Shown here: positions 62,575 to 64,000 of the stretch, piece by piece
How positions within the stretch are numbered: the stretch's first letter is position 1
How the letters are laid out: every line of letters begins with the position of its first letter
Source: Semisulcospira habei
Taxonomy: Eukaryota; Mollusca; Gastropoda; Semisulcospiridae
DNA length: 64,000 nt
Reading direction: 5' to 3'
NCBI GenBank assembly: GCA_036245525.1
Contig: BTPG01000004.1
Coordinates: 18,527,103-18,591,102 of the forward strand
Notes under the pieces: model-generated
The model's database searches: none
Seen by the model: the letters and a program-made list of their open reading frames with translations, nothing else
Told to the model about the DNA's origin: nothing
Position numbers and translations under genes: made by a program

Positions 62575-63804
62575 AACCCCTAATCCTGTTAGACCTATTA
62601 CCAATGCAGTTCTTTCTGACTCATGTGTGTCAGGGGTTGACTGTACTGGTTGTATGAGTGCCGGTGTTGGGGCCAGGGCCGGGGGTGTTACCGTCTGTAA
62701 TGATTTTAATGACTGTACATGTGTGGTTGTTGCTCCTAAGTTTACAGATTGATTGAGACCTAATTTTTGGTCACGACCTGCAACAACTATTTCATTATTA
62801 TAATTTGTTATTGTACCCATTTGGAGTTGAAGGTCAGATGGTAACATGTATAACCCGATGCCAATTACAAAGTCAACTTTTGATCTGGCATATCTGAGTA
62901 CGTCTTGGTAACGCTGTATGCTTGATGGGAGATCGACTGTTGAGTTAATTGAATCTTCAAGATTTGCGAGAAACTGTTTTTGTGCTTCAAACTTTCCACT
63001 TCCATTCAAAATGTTTGATTTTGTTAGTGATTGTGCTCCTAGTATACACCAGACATATGTTCTGATAGACTCATTGACGTGCTCGACTCCTGCTTGAGTA
63101 AACCCGTCAGATTTATCTAAAACAAATGTGGTCCAGGCGTTAGACTGCTTCTGCTCTATTGATCCTATCCAAACTTGTGATTTTGATGAGAATGAAGTGT
63201 AACCAGGGTAATAATCTTGAGGGTATTGTCTGTGACTCAAAGCGTAATACAATGTACCCATGCCTTTGTGATCATCAAGTTTTTGTGTGAAGTCATACTT
63301 AGTGCCAGGGTTAATGTTAAATTCATTACAAATGCGTTCAAACGCTTTCATATCCATGGGGTTGTTATACCTGTTGAAACTGGATTCAGTTGGTAGTGGT
63401 GTATGCAGTTCTGACAGTATACGTCTAAGCTGGTAATAAACATGGAAACGATACACAGATCTAATCAGTTTGTTTGAGTGATTCAAATGATCTGTGAATG
63501 AAACACCACAGCCTGTAGTAGAACACAGTATGGCAAAATTGAGTTGGTTTTGAAACATCTGTAGTGGACTTGAAGACCACTTTCTTGCAGTTGAGTCATC
63601 TGTTATTGGAGGGTTTAGGTAATGGTCAAACGGATTCGGTACTTTGACTTGAAATAGATCTTGTACGCTTGCGTCAGACACAGCTATGTCAAACTGATTT
63701 AGTTGAATTATTTTCTGTTCATAAGTAGGTGCAGCATTATATTTGGCATCTATATTAAATTGAAATGCGTTTGTTGTGGTAATGGTTGGTGATTTAAATT
63801 CCAT
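62551..63804 (-). CDS. Polinton 417-aa tail-anchored protein, probably virion-associated
   Basis: Intact frame. The first 340 residues are globular with many aromatic and Asn residues (FDHYLNPPITDDSTARKWSS; KGMGTLYYALSHRQYPQDYY). They are followed by a Pro/Ala/Thr linker (PPALAPTPALIQPVQS) and a single C-terminal hydrophobic anchor (TALVIGLTGLGVLLLYLF, 399-416). There is no signal peptide. No named family is recognised. The head-to-head start with the partial gene at 63829 and the tail overlap with the split gene place it among the structural genes. Confidence 0.72.
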   Translation of the reverse strand: MEFKSPTITTTNAFQFNIDAKYNAAPTYEQKIIQLNQFDIAVSDASVQDLFQVKVPNPFDHYLNPPITDDSTARKWSSSPLQMFQNQLNFAILCSTTGCGVSFTDHLNHSNKLIRSVYRFHVYYQLRRILSELHTPLPTESSFNRYNNPMDMKAFERICNEFNINPGTKYDFTQKLDDHKGMGTLYYALSHRQYPQDYYPGYTSFSSKSQVWIGSIEQKQSNAWTTFVLDKSDGFTQAGVEHVNESIRTYVWCILGAQSLTKSNILNGSGKFEAQKQFLANLEDSINSTVDLPSSIQRYQDVLRYARSKVDFVIGIGLYMLPSDLQLQMGTITNYNNEIVVAGRDQKLGLNQSVNLGATTTHVQSLKSLQTVTPPALAPTPALIQPVQSTPDTHESERTALVIGLTGLGVLLLYLFH

Positions 63805-63828
63805 CTTTTTTTATATGAGATAATAAAA
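63805..63828. promoter_or_regulatory. 24-bp divergent start region
   Basis: Only 24 bases, all A/T-rich (TTTTTTTATATGAGATAATAAAA), separate two divergent start codons; both directions end in an A-run before ATG. Confidence 0.5.
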
Positions 63829-64000
63829 ATGTTTATTACCTTAACAAATCTTGACACAAGCAAACCAGTGTGGTTAACTAATGGGATTGATAATCGGGAT
63901 GGTAGCAAGGCTGCAGCTATCCATGAAATGTTCTATACAGTAAAATGGTTTAATGTAACAGATGATATATATAATAAAGTAATTTTTGATGGTAAGACTG
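63829..64000 (+). CDS. Polinton gene, 5' part only (runs off right edge)
   Basis: ATG at 63829 in GATAATAAAAATG, open for 57 codons to the window end. It begins MFITLTNLDTSKPVWLTNGI and continues with DNRDGSKAAAIHEMFYTVKW. No membrane segment or motif so far. The beta-rich start could suit a minor capsid (penton-like) or other structural protein, but too little is visible. Confidence 0.6.
   Translation, partial: MFITLTNLDTSKPVWLTNGIDNRDGSKAAAIHEMFYTVKWFNVTDDIYNKVIFDGKT

Larger units (their letters stand above)
52313..64000. mobile_element. Polinton/Maverick (adintovirus-like) element, right end outside window
   Basis: Integrase, protein-primed family B polymerase, A32-type ATPase and candidate jelly-roll capsid occur together with AT-rich composition, unlike the GC-rich DIRS sequence on its left. 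The left boundary is inferred from where homology to DIRS copy 2 stops; the first bases AGAGAGGGGAGTTGTGGGTG would be the start of the terminal inverted repeat, and Polinton termini commonly begin with AG. The partner repeat and 6-bp target duplication cannot be checked. No adenain-type protease is seen in the 11.7 kb present. Confidence 0.9.

Overview
The window is animal nuclear DNA: spliced genes, long introns packed with transposon debris, and one large virus-like element at the right edge. The host is probably a lophotrochozoan, most likely a mollusc. That is an inference from the gene sequences and repeat types (DIRS-like retrotransposons, CR1/L2-like LINE, a short retroposon with an ATTG/ATCA tail, a tandem family ending in GTGAGCCAAAA); no species marker is visible.

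Three host genes can be assembled from exons whose splice sites and phases agree. (1) A Mab-21/cGAS-like-fold gene lies on the minus strand: exon 1 at 20440-20917, exons at 2949-3156 and 1734-1986, and a further exon running off the left edge at 1-66. Intron 1 is 17 kb. (2) Cornichon homolog 4 (CNIH4) is complete on the plus strand in five exons from 21129 to 29905 (142 aa). It starts 211 bp from the Mab-21 start codon, head to head. (3) WDR26, the beta-propeller subunit of the CTLH E3 ligase, is on the minus strand: its last four coding exons lie at 43187-45928 and the 5' exons are beyond the window. CNIH4 and WDR26 are convergent neighbours, the same arrangement as in human 1q42.

The introns and intergenic DNA hold dozens of short palindromic elements of several sequence families, many bounded by TTAA and often beginning TTAACCC or TTAACTC (piggyBac-like MITE candidates). 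They also hold three copies plus a fragment of one short retroposon, a TA-flanked inverted-repeat MITE, a 5'-truncated LINE, minisatellites, and three decayed GC-rich DIRS-like tyrosine-recombinase retrotransposons: one in CNIH4 intron 3 and two in tandem in a WDR26 intron.

From about 52.3 kb to the right edge an AT-rich Polinton/Maverick (adintovirus-like) element is inserted into the third DIRS copy. It carries a retrovirus-type integrase, a protein-primed family B DNA polymerase with an endonuclease-VII-like module, an A32/FtsK-type packaging ATPase, a candidate double-jelly-roll major capsid protein, a tail-anchored 417-aa protein, and several small membrane or unknown proteins. Most genes start directly after the same AATAAAAATG-type leader. 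This copy looks defective: one structural-type gene is split by a 385-bp retroposon with a perfect 15-bp target duplication, and the polymerase C-terminus is broken at two homopolymer runs. The element continues past the window, so its right terminal repeat and any protease gene cannot be seen.
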